This document shows positions 63,471 to 64,000 of a DNA stretch of 64,000 nt, piece after piece. The number at the start of each line of letters is the position of its first letter. Position 1 is the stretch's first letter. Source of the DNA: Hyperoplus lanceolatus (lineage: Eukaryota; Chordata; Actinopteri; Uranoscopiformes; Ammodytidae); contig CM049410.1 of the NCBI GenBank assembly GCA_026929865.2, positions 20,767,001 to 20,831,000 of the forward strand. Direction: 5' to 3'. The translations under genes and the position numbers were made by a program. Below the pieces are notes generated by a model. It saw only the letters and a program-made list of their open reading frames with translations, made no database searches and was not told where the DNA came from.

Positions 63471-64000
63471 GTGAATCATATAATCACATATAATCATGCA
63501 ATGTGAAGCACAGAGAGTATTATAACCCTATAACCTTATGCAAGCTAAAAGCAAGAGATAAAAAATGTAATGAATTATCATATTGCCATGAAATGGTTGA
63601 TTGAAGTATTATTGAGTGAAGTATTGTGTATTGTGTTGATTTAAGAAACAGTAAGTGTGTTGGAATATATTAAAAGAGTGTATAAGAGTTGACACACCCA
63701 CACACACACACACAGGGATATATGTCTGACCTATCAGAGCCCTCAGAGACCAATCAGAGCCTTTTAGGGAAGTTTCCCAAAAAGGGGGAGTTGACAACAA
63801 AAAGTTAGAAAAAAAACTGAGGGCTGTTGTGTATAAAAAGGCATGATTTTGCGGAGAAAAGTTTGTTAAGCCTCGTCGGACCTCGCGGACAGAAGCAAGA
63901 CGGACCTGAACGACCACCCCAGGAGAAGCAAGCTACGGACCGAAGAAAAAGACTGAGTCTGGAAAAGACTTAGCCTCTGGAGCGAGACAGAGAAGACAGA
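63471..64000 (+). mobile_element. possible LTR of a further retroelement (cut by window end)
   Basis: DIRS-like sequence stops near 63470. Then come AT-rich DNA, a CA-rich run (63696-63714), a TATA box (TATAAAA, 63832-63838) and GC-richer sequence. This is the layout of an LTR U3-R-U5. No terminal TG or duplication can be verified because the other end is outside. It could equally be ordinary intron with a promoter-like patch. Confidence 0.25.

Overview
The window is vertebrate nuclear DNA, almost certainly from a ray-finned (teleost, probably percomorph) fish. It has a 22-coding-exon gene with GT-AG introns, two further spliced genes, a eukaryotic tRNA-Thr gene, microsatellites and many fish-type DNA transposons. 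Three protein genes are recognised. On the minus strand is a complete secreted phospholipase A2 of the group X type (pla2g10-like, 29989-35046, four coding exons, 153 aa). On the plus strand is a complete zc3h7a (40398-58276; the exons sum to 2985 nt = 994 aa plus stop). On the minus strand is the last exon of rmi2 (59739-59890). The human counterparts of all three lie on 16p13, so the block looks like conserved synteny. zc3h7a and rmi2 are convergent, with 3' ends very close together.

Layout. 1-5.4 kb: unassigned DNA with one CpG-rich patch near 1.1-1.95 kb. 5.4-7.5 kb: a tRNA-derived SINE and a decayed Tc1-type transposon. 7.5-13.8 kb: mostly unassigned, with one weak candidate exon near 9.7 kb and two short MITEs. 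13.85 kb: intact tRNA-Thr(CGT). 13.9-22.0 kb: an apparent 8.1-kb PIF/Harbinger element bounded by 19-bp perfect inverted repeats. It carries transposase remnants, a decayed gene of a multicopy family, and a hAT element that itself contains an element with 46-bp perfect terminal repeats. 22-29 kb: MITEs, a LINE 3' tail and a Kolobok-like element. 30-35 kb: pla2g10, whose introns hold a 1.54-kb hAT-type element built of hairpin repeats that flips orientation at its centre. 35-38.9 kb: a MITE, a GATA microsatellite and the putative zc3h7a 5' exon. 40.4-58.7 kb: zc3h7a, with introns loaded with hAT, piggyBac-like and TTAA-type elements, including a two- or three-layer nest. 58.7-64 kb: rmi2 3' part, then a DIRS-type retrotransposon broken by a hAT insertion, and possibly the start of an LTR element at the window end.

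The three host genes are functionally unrelated: post-transcriptional RNA regulation, lipid hydrolysis outside the cell, and the BLM-TOP3A-RMI dissolvasome. The most unusual material is transposon architecture rather than a gene system. It comprises the palindromic hairpin array, the nested insertions with exact 8-bp target duplications, a group of TTAA-flanked MITE families with related ends, and two alternative signal-peptide starts of identical length in pla2g10. All exon models are read by eye from frame, splice sites and family resemblance; no alignment was run.
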